A stretch of DNA of 64,000 nt from Notospermus geniculatus. Lineage: Eukaryota; Nemertea; Pilidiophora; Heteronemertea; Lineidae. Numbering within the stretch: position 1 is the stretch's first letter; each line of letters starts with the position of its first letter. The notes under the pieces are model-generated. The model saw only the letters and a program-made list of their open reading frames with translations, did not search any database and was not told the DNA's origin. Both the position numbers and the translations under genes were made by a program. Below, piece by piece: positions 12,421 to 23,210 of this stretch. Location of the stretch: contig NMRB01001441.1 of NCBI GenBank assembly GCA_002633025.1, positions 66,108 through 130,107 of the forward strand, given 5' to 3'.

Positions 12421-12530
12421 ATCGACACACAATATGATAAAGTATATAAAGTCAATTTCCAGAATATTTAGCAAATTTTCGACCCCAACCGGGGTCTTCT
12501 TCAGGCTGGAACTTTACAATCTGAAACTCT
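12421..12530 (-). ncRNA. Hammerhead-ribozyme-like motif of a Penelope-like element terminus
   Basis: On the minus strand: CTGAAGA (12504-12498), one A, stem GACCCC, loop GGTT, stem GGGGTC, then GAAA (12480-12477). This matches the CUGANGA / stem II / GAAA core of hammerhead ribozymes, which Penelope-like retroelements carry in their terminal repeats. Helices I and III could not be assigned with confidence, there is one extra base before stem II, and no reverse transcriptase frame is nearby. It is best read as an isolated element end. Confidence 0.55.
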
Positions 12531-13795
12531 AGAAAAGACTGAGCTGAAACCCAAATGTAGATCGGAAGTATCCAACCCAAACAGGACGGGTCAGCAATTA
12601 AGGAATGAAAAGAGTCCAAGCCTCAAAAATTCATCCAGGCCTACCTGGGGTAGTGCGTCATTCCGTCGAACTACAGACTTCTACCCCAGGCAGCAATACC
12701 CACTACACACTGTTCAAGGTGGCTTTTCCATTTAGTTTACGTGCCAAATATTAGCCAATCAGATTACGCGTTGCAGAAGAGCCTTGGATTGCAAGTTACC
12801 ATGTCAGCTGTACAGTGCACTGCAATGGATCGAATCGAGTCAAGTTTCCCGATGTATGTCTCGCAAAATGCTTGGATTTCCAGTAAATTTCCGTCATAAC
12901 GGACAAAACTGTACTTAAAATGTACAACAAAAAATATTTGTATTCCTGGAAGTCAGATTGATAGACGACGCCGCGAGTTTATAAAAGGGGCATTTTGATT
13001 GGCCACTCGCGACTAGGACCAAGCCATGGAATAGAAATGCTGCTATTGACGCCAGGGGTATGAGTGATGTAACAGGAGGTGTAGTCACGCGATGCCCCTG
13101 ATGTGCCAGGATGCAAAAATTGGTTGCTCAACCTAACAGTGAATGTAATTAGTGAATGTAAGGCTTGACTAGGTTGAAAGGAAAGGGGTTTTGGAGGAAT
13201 TAAAAAATAACACTTCCAAAGGCCGGTAGCCAATAAAAAATGATCGAGGTAAAAAAGGAAATCGCAAAAATATCGGCACTTTTTCCTCATCATCTCAATT
13301 TTCTGAGCTGACATGCCGTGTTATTCATTCTATAAATCGAATCAGTTGATTTCAATATAGGCGAAATAACAATCACGATCAATACGTTTAAAAGGTGCCC
13401 TTTGTCCCTAGATTATGCCTTTCAAAAGAAGACGTGATTCTAAAAAAATGTTCATAGAAATATTCCAGATAATTAGGTGGGCATTTACTTTTGACTAAGG
13501 GTGTAAGTCGATTACAACTGAAGTTGCCATCACGTCGCAAACGAAAGGAGAAGACATCGCATTGGATCTTCACCAACGTGTTTTGTACCAAATGTTGTGT
13601 TAATCGTTAAAGGTCATGAAATTGGAAGAAATGAAACAACACTGAGTTTTTGGCGAATGTTTGAAATTTGGCCAAAATGTCATGTTTTTTTCTTTAGATC
13701 AAAACCCTTATTACTTTGAAAAGCAATCTGTTTGTGGGCAAGTGTACGATCGACGACATTGTAACTGATTACATGGGCAGTGTTGTGCAAGCTAG
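12531..13795. other. Intergenic, nothing recognised
   Basis: No open frame has family resemblance, and I found no long repeat or inverted repeat. Confidence 0.4.
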
Positions 13796-14018
13796 CCTAC
13801 AGTAGTTCCTCGCATACCTCGTCGTCAATCCCTGGCTCGTTTCTGAAATTTTCTAAGTCCAACAAAGATGTCAATTTTTGCCGTCACAATAGGCATGGTC
13901 ACCAGGCCTCGAAGGACCAACGAGCTGATACCTGTCGCTTATCGCGTGACACGCTTCCTACATGTATTACGAGAAGTGAATCGATCGTGGAGGACCAGCA
14001 ATTGGGAATGGTTGCGTT
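13796..14018 (+). repeat. Dispersed repeat, inverted partner at 20935-21153
   Basis: About 220 bp from AGTAGTTCCTCGCATACC to AATGGTTGCGTTC match the reverse complement of 20935-21153 with few differences. In both copies TTAA-type sequence and a GTGGTCTAC word follow, so the TTAA element next door may be part of the same larger repeat. Confidence 0.85.
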
Positions 14019-14023
14019 CTTAA

Positions 14024-14955
14024 AGCTGACGTGAATGAACAAAAACCACAGCGCCACAGTATGGTGGTCTACAGAAGTGCGAACGCCCTTCGGAGTTTCT
14101 CCAGAACATGATAGACTACCGGCCTATTTGGTGGCGCCACTGTATTCAGTCTCAGGCTTTCAGTCGGGACACATCAAGAGATAGTGTCCAAGTGACAGAG
14201 CCTGATAGACTTAGTACGATCCGTAGGAACCGAGTATGAGGTTGGTCAGGGTTCTTTAGTGTTTGCGCCCAGTTGATATATATGGTACAATGGCGAAAAC
14301 TTCGGCATCAACAAATAATACACCACTCGTCTGAGTTTCAGAAACTCCAATTGGTATCATTGCAAACATGTTGCATATAAATCTTATTTGATTTCTTTGG
14401 CCATAGTTTCGTTATTTGAATATATTTTCACAGAAATGCAATGTACTTGGTCTGAGCAGTAATACATGCATGACTTGCGCGATGTGTGTGTATTTGTAGA
14501 AAGAATATTTAATTGATTACGGTAATTATGGCCAAAGGAATAAAATAAGAATTTTCCGCAACGTATATGTAATGATATCTGATGACGTTGATGTACGTCA
14601 AATGAGTGTTGTATTGTTTTTGAATGCATAAATGTTTTCAACTGGTGCTTGGATAACACCATAAATGTCAACAAGAAGTGAATACTATAGAATGGTGATC
14701 AACTTTCCTCTCTGGTTCCGAAAGAACATAACGCCTTCGACCTGCTGACGTCATCGGGACGCCATCGCTCGATGTTACTCCATTGACAGACTCATGGAGA
14801 ATACAGTGGCGCCACCAAATATGCTGGTAGTCTATCATGTTCTGGAGGTGTTTTGAAAGTGCCTTATGGTCGTTTGTATTTCTCTTGACCACCACCGTGG
14901 CGTGGTGGTCTTTTTCAAAGCTGGAATCTCCAGTTTTTGTTCATTCACGTCAGCT
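14024..14955. mobile_element. TTAA-flanked inverted-repeat element, copy 1 (932 bp)
   Basis: It starts AGCTGACGTGAATGAACAAA and ends with the inverted sequence, with TTAA on both sides (14020-14023 and 14956-14959). The arms continue with matched words (GAACATGATAGACTACC, GGTGGCGCCACTGTATTC and their complements). No transposase frame is present, so it is non-autonomous. TTAA target duplications are used by piggyBac and Kolobok; the ends do not settle which. Related to 45453-46092. Confidence 0.85.
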
Positions 14956-14969
14956 TTAATTCGGCAATA

Positions 14970-15426
14970 GGGCCGTTTACACGACAGGCATAAATCCACA
15001 TACGATCCGATCGAATCCGATTGTGGTTCAAAACTCTTGCGTGTAAACGCTACCCAATGTGGTCTAATGTGGTCCAATGTGAATTTAAAATAAACCACCG
15101 ATTTTGCTGGTCCCGAATCCACATTCGACCGCATTAGACCACATTGAACCACATACGACCAGATAAAAATTCTCGTCTAAACGCAAATGAGTCCGGATTC
15201 ACTCCACCTGCGCGCATGCGTATTGATGTGGTTTGTCTTCCTCCACAGACAGCACTGGCTGTGGAGAGTTCCAGAAGGGTAATTTGAAGTCGGAATGTGA
15301 CCAGATTAAAATGCGTGTGTAAACGCTACCCCAAAAATTGGAACACACCCGGTCCAGAATGGTCGATCGGATTGAATCCGATCGAATCTGAATGTGTTTT
15401 TTTTGGCTTGGTCGTCTAAACGGCCC
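14970..15426. mobile_element. TA-flanked MITE (457 bp), ends GGGCCGTTTACACG
   Basis: GGGCCGTTTACACGAC at the left is answered by GTCGTCTAAACGGCCC at the right, with TA on each side. Inside, words such as GATCCGATCGAATC and ACCACATT recur on both strands. No coding sequence. Confidence 0.8.
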
Positions 15427-15508
15427 TATTGTTCTCTACTTTAAAGACATTCATCATTGGAACGTCAAGCACATGAAACTGATCGCAGGTTTCCAAGGCG
15501 TGAATGCG

Positions 15509-16518
15509 GGCTTACTGGATAAAGCATAATCATAAAAAGCATAACATAATCGGGAGTACTCATTAGTTCCACGCCCACCATGACAGTGGCGCGGATACCT
15601 AGTTTCTTGTCGTTCCGCTAGGTGATTGGTTGTCAGAGTGACGCCAGCACCTCTTGAGTCTCATGGCTGCGCCCAATTTCCTTAACATTATACCTACCTG
15701 ATACAACAATGCAGTGAGCAAACACGACACCCATGTAGGCCTAACGATCGTCATCTTCGGGTTGGAACTTGGATGGCTTGCAACCACCGCCCTCTTTTGA
15801 CGGAGATTCGTATTCATCTGGAATTCTATGCCAGATTTCCCTTGGCAGCACGTGACTTTGCACCCGCTGACAATGCAAGTTTGCACCATTTATCAGGGTT
15901 TCGGGGAATTTTATGCAATACGATGAGACACCCAGGACCAGCGATCAAACATGTCAAAACCAGCATTCACTTCCGTGTTTACATTTTGAGTTTCCTATGA
16001 GTCGCTAAGCAACGTGGGGACGTGACTTCTTCATGACGCAAAATCCACGGTATGACGTCTCGACGGGTCGATCGATCGATGGCTCGCAGAGTCACCGCGT
16101 AGCAAACTCGCCGGTGGCCCTGCAGCTGGAAACGAGGTTCCATGAAAATTTTGTTGAAATGAGTTAATGGCATATTTGAAATACGTAGGCTGCAATGTAC
16201 ATTTTGTGAAGATCACATCGATTTCGAAGCGACAGGTGTTGCAGAATACTCGTTCGAAGTTTGACTGTGTAGTGCATTCTCCATTAAACGAAAACCCTTC
16301 TTTTGCTTTTTTCTCGAAATCGCCTCTGATACTGGACACCAACTGTTATGGGGTCTTGCACAAGATGCGCTCCCTCTGCACGTGCCATCTGCACCTCGCT
16401 CCCATGTAAAAAACATGATATCCAGGACACTTTTTGTACATCTCAACTGGGTATAACTTTGGGTACTAGGTTTAAGATTATGTTATGCTTTTTATGATTA
16501 TGCTATATCCAGTAAGCC
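15509..16518. mobile_element. Mutator-like TIR element with 9-bp duplication (GGCTTACTGGA ends), copy 1
   Basis: Terminal inverted repeats of about 40 bp begin GGCTTACTGGATAAAGCAT on the left and mirror this on the right. Exact 9-bp duplications GTGAATGCG flank it (15500-15508 and 16519-16527). It encodes no transposase but holds a THAP-like exon fragment on the minus strand. The same terminal words and a 9-bp duplication occur at 62358-63117. A duplication of 9 bp points to the Mutator (MULE) superfamily. Confidence 0.8.
15697..15889 (-). pseudogene. THAP-zinc-finger-like exon fragment inside a TIR element
   Basis: The minus-strand frame starts with ATG and MVQTCIVSGCK, then GKSGI and NLRQKRAVVASH, which resembles the start of a THAP domain (Cys-x-Cys, then a basic stretch before a Trp-like position). 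The expected second half (C-x2-H-F) can only be guessed in another frame (FAHCIV). The stretch ends in CAG|GTAGGT, a good splice donor at about 15696. If correct, it is one broken first exon caught between the ends of the element. The resemblance is weak and the key Trp is missing. Confidence 0.35.
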
Positions 16519-16585
16519 GTGAATGCGCACATACATTGAAATTGATCATAGTCGGCGTAAAATCCGGACGGAGAGATCCGTAAAA

Positions 16586-17225
16586 CTGCTTTCTACAAAA
16601 GGAATGATTCAAAATTGCTCGTTTTGTAGAAAAACATCATGAGTTACAAAATATTTTCATCACTGTGTTACCAAGACAAAAGGGGCATTTCTGATGTGCT
16701 CTTTTTGTACATGTGATGGTGAGAAAAATGTTTTCTATTTTATATTTGTACATTGGCAATTTTAGGTATCTACAAAAAAGACGCTTCTGAATTACTCTTT
16801 TTGTAGAGACTTGTAAAATTGGATAAATATTTTATGACACTGCTTTCTACAAAAGGAACGATTCGAAATTGCTCTTTTTGTAGTAACATCGTGAGATTCA
16901 ACATATTTTCATAATTTTGTGTTATCAGGACAAAAGGAGCATTTCTGATATGCTCTTTTTGTAGATAGATGTGATGGTGAGAAAAATGTTTTCTATCTTA
17001 TATTTGTACATTGGCAATTTTACGTATCTACAAAAAGAGCGCTTCTGAATTACTCTTTTTGTAGCAACTTGTAAAATTGGATAAATATTTTATGACACTG
17101 CATTCTACAAAAGGAACGATTCGAAATTGCTCTTTTTGTAGTATAACATCATGGGATTCAAAATATTTTCATCATTTTGTGTTACCAAGACAAAAGGAGC
17201 ATTTGTGAATTGATCTTCTTTTAGA
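16586..17225. repeat. Phased hairpin satellite: 2.5 units of ~255 bp, eight hairpins
   Basis: Imperfect palindromes of about 35 nt occur at 16593, 16676, 16770, 16847, 16930, 17028, 17105 and 17189, spaced 77-98 bp. They have the form CTACAAAAAGAG - 13 nt - CTCTTTTTGTAG; the copy at 17028-17064 is a perfect 12-bp stem. The three hairpin types repeat in the same order in each 255-bp unit. No terminal repeats of a known element were found around the array. Confidence 0.88.
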
Positions 17226-17984
17226 AGTGTCCTGACGTGGAAAATGTGGATGAAAATAATACTTCTAATCAAAAGGAATAATTACATTTGTATGTGAAAA
17301 AGTGATAAATGTAAGTTTGATTTTATATAAATATTTTTTCATTATGTATTGTTGTAATTAATATATTTTTGAAGAAAAAAAATGATTTATTCTGTGTTTG
17401 TTTTTCCAGTGCGTTTTTAAGTTTTTCAAGAGAAAGGATTAAGCAGTATTATTATAATTTTCTGTGTATTCATGATTTATTATATTTGGGGAAAATGTGA
17501 CAGTTAAATGAGTTTTATTGCTCTGGAATGTGAGGAATAAAATGTTAAATTTCCAGGCTATTTTCCCCTACTAAAACCCACACTTAGTTCGCTGACACCA
17601 TCAGCCAACAAAGTAGGACATTCCTCATTAGGCTGACCTGGTTGAATTCCTGGTTACTGAGACAACAGGCCTAACAAGATGGCGCCTGGAGCAAAAAGTT
17701 CACCTGACTTTATGTTGAACTTAATTAATTATCTCAATGAACAGATGTGTTCTTGACCTTAGTTATTTGTTGTGTCTTGGTGTTCATTTCTTTGAACCTA
17801 TGACTCTCGTTTTTTAAAAGAAAGTCTGTTATAATTGTCATTATCTCAGATTTTAATTCAAAGTGGAATGACACTTCTATTATGTTTAATTATAAGTCTA
17901 ATTAACGGTAAAGGACCTCATTCAGGTATTCAAAATTCATATTATTAGATTGCTGTGGTGTTACTCTATTTAATGGGTGTCTGC
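17226..17984. other. AT-rich intergenic, nothing recognised
   Basis: Low-complexity AT-rich DNA following the hairpin array. No open frame or repeat worth calling. Confidence 0.4.
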
Positions 17985-18780
17985 TCTATTTGCCTTATAT
18001 CGATTCGCTTTTTCCCATTTCGCCTTCAAAAAGTGTACATTTCGCCTTTTCCCGATTCGCCATCTCTCATTTCGCCTTCTCCTACTTCGCCTTATCTTAT
18101 CTCACCTTTGGCTACATTCGACTTTTCCTATTTTGCCTTGTCATATTTTGCCTTCGTTTTATTTCGCCTTTTCGTTTCTGGCCATCATGACGCTACCAAG
18201 CCTCTAAAATTTATCTCCCAACCAACCGGTCGTGATAACTGGAAAAACCATTAGAACCCGACCGGTACGATTTTACCATCCTGAATCCAGAATTAGCATC
18301 TCTGTTTATTTATATAAGGTATCCCGCAGAGAGCAACCCCATGACCCATGAGGTGATATAGGTATTGGTAGCAAAACATGTGTTGTTACATAATCCTGTC
18401 AGGCAGGCAGAAAGACAGACTATGGTTGCACATGGCTCTAAGGTCATGCTGGGTCAGATGTTATCTGCAACTTCAGATCAATTTCATTAGTGCTGTAAAC
18501 AATGAGGGCATGGAGGTCAGCTCACACAGCAGGGGATTTCTGGGGAATGGCGAGTGAAGAAATTAGAGGCTTGGAATCGTCATGATTTCCATTTTTGCAT
18601 TCATCTTAATTTGCCTTTATCTTATTTTGCCTCTTCTTATTCTGCCTTGTCCTAATTCGCATTTGTCTATATTTGCCTTACTTCTAATTCGCCTTCTTTC
18701 ATTTCGCCTTTGTCTTTATTCGCCCTATTCCTAATTATTTTGCCTTCTTCATATTTTGCCTTGTTTTATCTTTAGTCCAG
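17985..18780. repeat. Degenerate TTCGCCTTAT-type minisatellite, two blocks
   Basis: The word TTCGCCTT (or TTTGCCTT) recurs every 10-13 bases at 17998-18175 and 18600-18770. Between the blocks (18180-18590) is ordinary non-repetitive DNA. Open frames across the blocks are by-products of the repeat. Confidence 0.85.
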
Positions 18781-19282
18781 TAAAAATCTGAAAAAAAATC
18801 CCTTGACCCCAAACAAATCGCAATAGTTTGTTTTATGACTGGAACTTGTTCTATGGGTGTCAAGGAACATCCCACCCAAAATCCCCCAAAATCTGACGAC
18901 GGGAAACTATGTAATCGGCATTAATCCAATATGGCCGCCAAAATACTTTTTGAGGTGGTGTATCTCCTTAACAGTTGCTTTTAGGGCCTATAAATGTATT
19001 ACATATGTATATAAATGTGGTACCAAAGAATGGATTAAGCCCATCAAAAGCACTGGGGGACGTAGATATGACGTACTTATGACGTCATAGTGATATTTCG
19101 ACATGAATATGACATCACTGCCACAAAGAACACCCAAATCACTAGGTCAACTCACCAGAATCCCAATTAAAGTAGCCTATGCATATCCTTTATGTGCTAG
19201 TCATCAATGCAAAAAGTGAACTCCTTTTAAGTCATGTTTCAACACTGATCATCATTACAAAATTCACGAAAATATCCCGCTG
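18781..19282. other. Intergenic, nothing recognised
   Basis: No coding or repeat signal beyond ordinary sequence. Confidence 0.35.
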
Positions 19283-20070
19283 CTATCTGCAGAGAGTCCC
19301 AATCTTCTGGGTCAATTGAATGTTCCTGCATGTGCCTTCTTGGCATTCCCCACAAGCACTGGTACATTCAAGTTCATGTTTTCTGCAACCACATTGGTTG
19401 TTGTCGTAGAGTCCCTTTCCACTGACATCAGTCATCTTCATGAGTGGTTCTGGTGCTGGTAACGAATCCATTGTTTTAGGATAAAATAAACCGTTCTTTA
19501 AGGTCCAGCCCCATTCCTCTGGTCGAACGTCATTTACTTTTCCCACCCAAGTTTGAACTTGGTGGTAAACAAGGAGTGAATGGCATTTGACAAGAGTCAG
19601 ATGCTGGTGGAGGCTGCGAGCATCAATATTAGTTACTTACCGACCACTTTGTTTAATATGAACCGCTTTTTCCGCAACATATCCGATGTATGGAGTACCC
19701 CCCTCCCGCCGCCATAAGGGGAGACAAGTAGCTTTTCCCTGCATTCACAAAACTTTCCAAGCACCTGCTTCCGAAGAGAACACCTTTGCAAGTTTCCTTT
19801 CCATCCTGTGCTGTTTAAGAGATTCACTTTTGCCGATACTAAAGAGTTGAGAAGATGCGTCACATCCAGACATTGCATTGGATGAATGGAAGGACCTGGC
19901 AAATATGTGGACCGAGCTTGTCTTATGTTTAATACAGGGAACCTTGAGCTTGCTTTCTCAGATCTAAAATGAAAGGTTTCAAATGGTGGCACATGAGAAT
20001 GAGAATGAGAAGATCGGTGTCTTCTCCAATGACATGGGTCACTCCTTTCATTGAATATTCTCCTCCCATC
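19283..20070 (-). pseudogene. Broken copy of a GEDTDLL / Cys-rich invertebrate protein family gene
   Basis: Read on the minus strand, pieces in order are: THVIGEDTDLLILIL (about 20030), LGKFCECREKLLVSP and LRKKRF (19760-19660), then VYHQVQTWVGKVNDVRPEEWGWTLKNG followed by a Cys-rich tail with CGCRKHELECTSACGEC (19560-19290). This order matches a large uncharacterised family in molluscs, cnidarians and echinoderms. Its GEDTDLL motif resembles PIN/FEN-type acidic nuclease sites, and its tail is CXC-like. Frameshifts and stops separate the pieces, and GTAAGT after AAAGTGGTCG could be a splice donor. It is next to an inverted second copy. Whether the family is a host gene or travels with transposons is unclear to me. 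Confidence 0.65.
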
Positions 20071-20071
20071 A

Positions 20072-20481
20072 AGTTGTGAATGCAGGGGAAAGCTACTTGT
20101 CTCCCTCTGTGGTGGTGGGAAGGGGGATGCATTGGATATGTTTTAGAAAAAAAGCAGTTCACAAACAAAGTGGCCAGTAGGATACCTAGTGCTGATGTTC
20201 ATAACCTCCTCCAGCGTCCGACTCTGCCAAATACCATTCACTCCGAGTTTACCACCATGTCCTGGGTGGGAGGAGGAAATGACGTTCGAGCAGAGGAATT
20301 CTGCTGGACCTTAAAGAACGGTACGCTTAAATCCCAAAACAATGGACCCGTTACCAGCACCAGAATCACTCGTGAAGGCGATTCTGTGACAAAAACCGAT
20401 GTTGCTGCAGAAAACATGAACTTGAATGTACCAGTGCTTGCTGGGAATGCCGAGAAGGCACAAGCTGGAATATTCAATTGA
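20072..20481 (+). pseudogene. Inverted second copy of the same Cys-rich family gene
   Basis: The plus strand repeats the 19.5-19.75 kb region in opposite orientation: CLPLWWWEGG, YVLEKKQFTNKV, NDVRAEEFCWTLKNG, then a tail in which most of the cysteines of the other copy are lost (NVPVLAGNAEKAQAG). It is joined head to head with the minus-strand copy at about 20070. The Cys loss and the missing N-terminal part show it is not functional. Confidence 0.6.
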
Positions 20482-20700
20482 CATCAACCAAGAGGAAGTT
20501 ACACGTAAGCAAGGAAGTTTGGCAAACTTATGGTTTACGTCTACGTTTACGATTTAACGACGTCATGACGTCATCACAGAGGAGGTTTCCCGTGTAATTT
20601 AAAATGTTGTCGATGTTTCCCATTTTTGGCCGCATGTAACTTCACTAAATGCACACACCTCCACCATGCACTTGACAAAGTTACACGCGTAATGTGTCTA

Positions 20701-20842
20701 AAGGCGGTGACAGACTAGTGCGTACGCGACGCGTTTTCTTTTGTGTTTTTGCGCTCCACAGCACATGGTGCTCAGTGGTGCCTGAAAACACAAAAGAAAA
20801 CGCTTAGCTCCGCGCGGCGTCGCGCTAGTCTGTCACCGGCTT
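20701..20842. mobile_element. Foldback MITE AAGCCGGTGACAGACTAG, copy 1 (142 bp, inverted)
   Basis: Nearly complete palindrome, TA at each side (20699-20700, 20843-20844). Arms read AAGGCGGTGACAGACTAGTG and the inverse. Two more copies are at 22886-23037 and 23059-23210. Confidence 0.9.
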
Positions 20843-20934
20843 TAAACGCCCTTTTTAATACGGCCCTCAGTGTATACAGGCCTTTATGTGGGTAGACCAC
20901 CACACAGGGGCACAATGACGTGCAGAATTAAAAA

Positions 20935-21153
20935 CGTAACCATTCCCAATTGCTGGTCCTCCACGATCGATTGACTTCTCGTAATACATGTAGGAAGCGT
21001 GTCACGCGATAAGCGACAGGTATTAGCTCGTTGGTCCTTTGAGGCCTGGTGGCCATGGCTATTGTGACGGCAAAAATTTACATCTTTGTTGGACTTAGGA
21101 AATTTCAGAAACGAGCCAGGGATTGACGGCGAGGTATGCGAGGAACTACTGTA
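20935..21153 (-). repeat. Inverted partner of the dispersed repeat at 13796-14018
   Basis: See 13796-14018. In this copy the following TTAA-type element is reduced to a few dozen bases (20880-20930). Confidence 0.85.
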
Positions 21154-22348
21154 TTTTCAAACACAACGTTGGTGACCTAACTGGCAATTTGAGGGTCAGC
21201 GCTTTTTCTCTGTGGCACGACTGTTAGGAAGGGAATTTGCTATAGAGGCGTCACCTTTCGGAGGACGGCCACAACATGGGGAAAGCCCTCCTAAAAATAG
21301 TACGGTGACGCAGCCAAATCGGGGTAGTCGACGCCTACCTCCACAGCAAAGCCAATAGAATATCATTGACGACCGGAAGAAGTCAATCTGGGCATGCGCA
21401 GGAGGCCTCTACTGTAAATTTATCACAGTTCAAATGCATTTTTTGAAGTCATCACATCGAACTTCACATTACCAATAGGCTCAAATTGTTCTAAACATCT
21501 ATTGCAAGACGTTGACATTATCTTGATTTTCTAATACTCAACTGAGAAAAATGCAACCTTCGGCACTAAAATTCCGGCAGTTTAGCTCGGAAGCATGAGA
21601 GTCGATGCAATTTACTGAATTTACTGAATCTTGGAATAAGATCGCCGAACAATATTAACGTTATCATGGAGAAGGGAATTCCCGCTGCATACAAACATTG
21701 TGGTATAGCCGATAGCTGTCACAGGTTTCACCAAATCCTTTCGCCCAAAATACCTATGTTAACTTCTTTGTCTTCAAACCATTGTTTGCCATATTTGGTA
21801 GGAACCAAATAGTTGTATTGTACGAACGTCTCGTTAATACTGTGGTTTCCTTTTGTACGCCTCAACCATGTCGACGTGCATGGCTTAATGCGTCAGGGAA
21901 TTCCTATTATATTCCAAATAGGGCACCAACCAATCAAATTTCATTCCGGACCTTTTCCACTACATGCATTGACTTCTAACAGTCCACGTGGACAATTTCG
22001 GCTCTGCGCTTAGCGTGCCGATTCATCCGGAACTAGACGTTTCGAAACCCCCTATACGACGTGCACAATAGATTGATGAAATGCAAAGATTCGGAGAATC
22101 GGCAATCGTCCATTATTTGCTTTATTTGTGCATGGTGGTACAAAATTCCATAGGTAAGATGTCATCTGTCGAAAGCGTAATAATGTCACAAATTTGCCGA
22201 GGGACTATGAATTGTTTTGTTTTCTGTCCCTGCACCGACAGTTCAAGAGACTTGCTGCAAAGAATCGCTTGTCGTGTCTAATCACCATCAGCGGGTATGC
22301 ACCACGGCTTGATTATTTTGAAACATTTACAGGGTCGGCTGTTTCTTC
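21154..22348. other. Intergenic, nothing recognised
   Basis: Several short open frames on both strands, none with a recognisable domain or codon pattern. Confidence 0.35.
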
Positions 22349-22490
22349 TATAGTTGCGCTTCCACTACAAAAAAGCTGGTATTTGTCCGCTCTTATTCTG
22401 CTTCCATTAGAATTGCCGGGTTTAATTAGTCCGGTTCTATCAAGTGCGGATCTATTTAGTTCGGACAGCATAAGTTGCACTTCCACTACA
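22349..22490 (+). repeat. Repeat with inverted partner at 24960-25110
   Basis: AGTTGCGCTTCCACTACAAA and about 130 following bases are the reverse complement of sequence at 24985-25110 (ending TTTGTAGTGGAAGCGCAACT). Either the outer ends of one 2.76-kb element filled by later insertions, or two solo copies in opposite orientation. Confidence 0.75.
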
Positions 22491-22494
22491 ATTA

Positions 22495-22883
22495 GGGCCA
22501 TATTCATAAAGGGTGTTTAGCCTAATCAGCGTACAACTTCTGCATTACACAGGTTAAAGCTATTGTTCTGCCTTCTGTATGCTGCCTGATCTCTGGCATT
22601 TTACCCACAAGATAATCACACGCGTCTAACTTTCATGCGTCTCAGTGTGGATGACAAAAGAAAGTGTTGGAGAAATTCTAGACAAGCCTGCTTGATCGTT
22701 TAACTTTTCCTTTGTGCTCTTGGACTTAAACGCAGGAATGTTGTACGCGTGTGATTATCCTATGGGTAAATGCCTCTGGTGAAGCACCATACAGACATCA
22801 GACAATAGTTTTCTAGGCCTATAACATGTGTAATGCAGAACTTGTACGCTGGTTAGGCTAAACACCCTTTATGAATACGGCCC
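22495..22883. mobile_element. MITE GGGCCATATTCATAAAGGG (389 bp)
   Basis: Terminal inverted repeats over about 43 bp: CATAAAGGGTGTTTAGCC with its complement at the right end. An internal pair around ACACGCGT and TTACCCACA is also inverted. A truncated copy begins at 26502. Confidence 0.88.
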
Positions 22884-22885
22884 GA

Positions 22886-23210
22886 AAGCCGGTGACAGAC
22901 TAGCGCGACGCCGCGCGGAGCTAAGCGTTTTCTTTTGTGTTTTCAGGCACCACTGAGCACCATGTGCTGTGGAGCGCAAAAACACAAAAGAAAACGCGTC
23001 GCTCCGCGTCGCGTACGCACTAGTCTGTCACCGCCTTAAGAGTTGTTGCCTATTCCTAAAGCCGGTGACAGACTAGCGCGACGCCGCGCGGAGCTAAGCG
23101 TTTCCTTTTGTGTTTTCAGGCACCACTGAGCACCATGTGCTGTGGAGCGCAAAAACACAAAAGAAAACGCGTCGCTCCGCGTCGCGTACGCACTAGTCTG
23201 TCACCGCCTT
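22886..23210. mobile_element. Foldback MITE AAGCCGGTGACAGACTAG, copies 2 and 3 in tandem
   Basis: Two 152-bp copies, 22886-23037 and 23059-23210, separated by 21 bp and differing by only a base or so. Copy 3 has TA on both sides. Two near-identical adjacent copies suggest a local duplication or repeated insertion into the flank. Confidence 0.9.

Noticed and set aside
16593-17225. CRISPR array, because of regularly spaced palindromic repeats
   Set aside because: Spacings vary (77-98 bp), spacers are themselves repeated in each 255-bp unit, and the genome is animal.
17955-18254. Three overlapping open frames rich in Ser/Pro/Phe
   Set aside because: They arise from the TTCGCCTT minisatellite; all three frames are open for the same reason.
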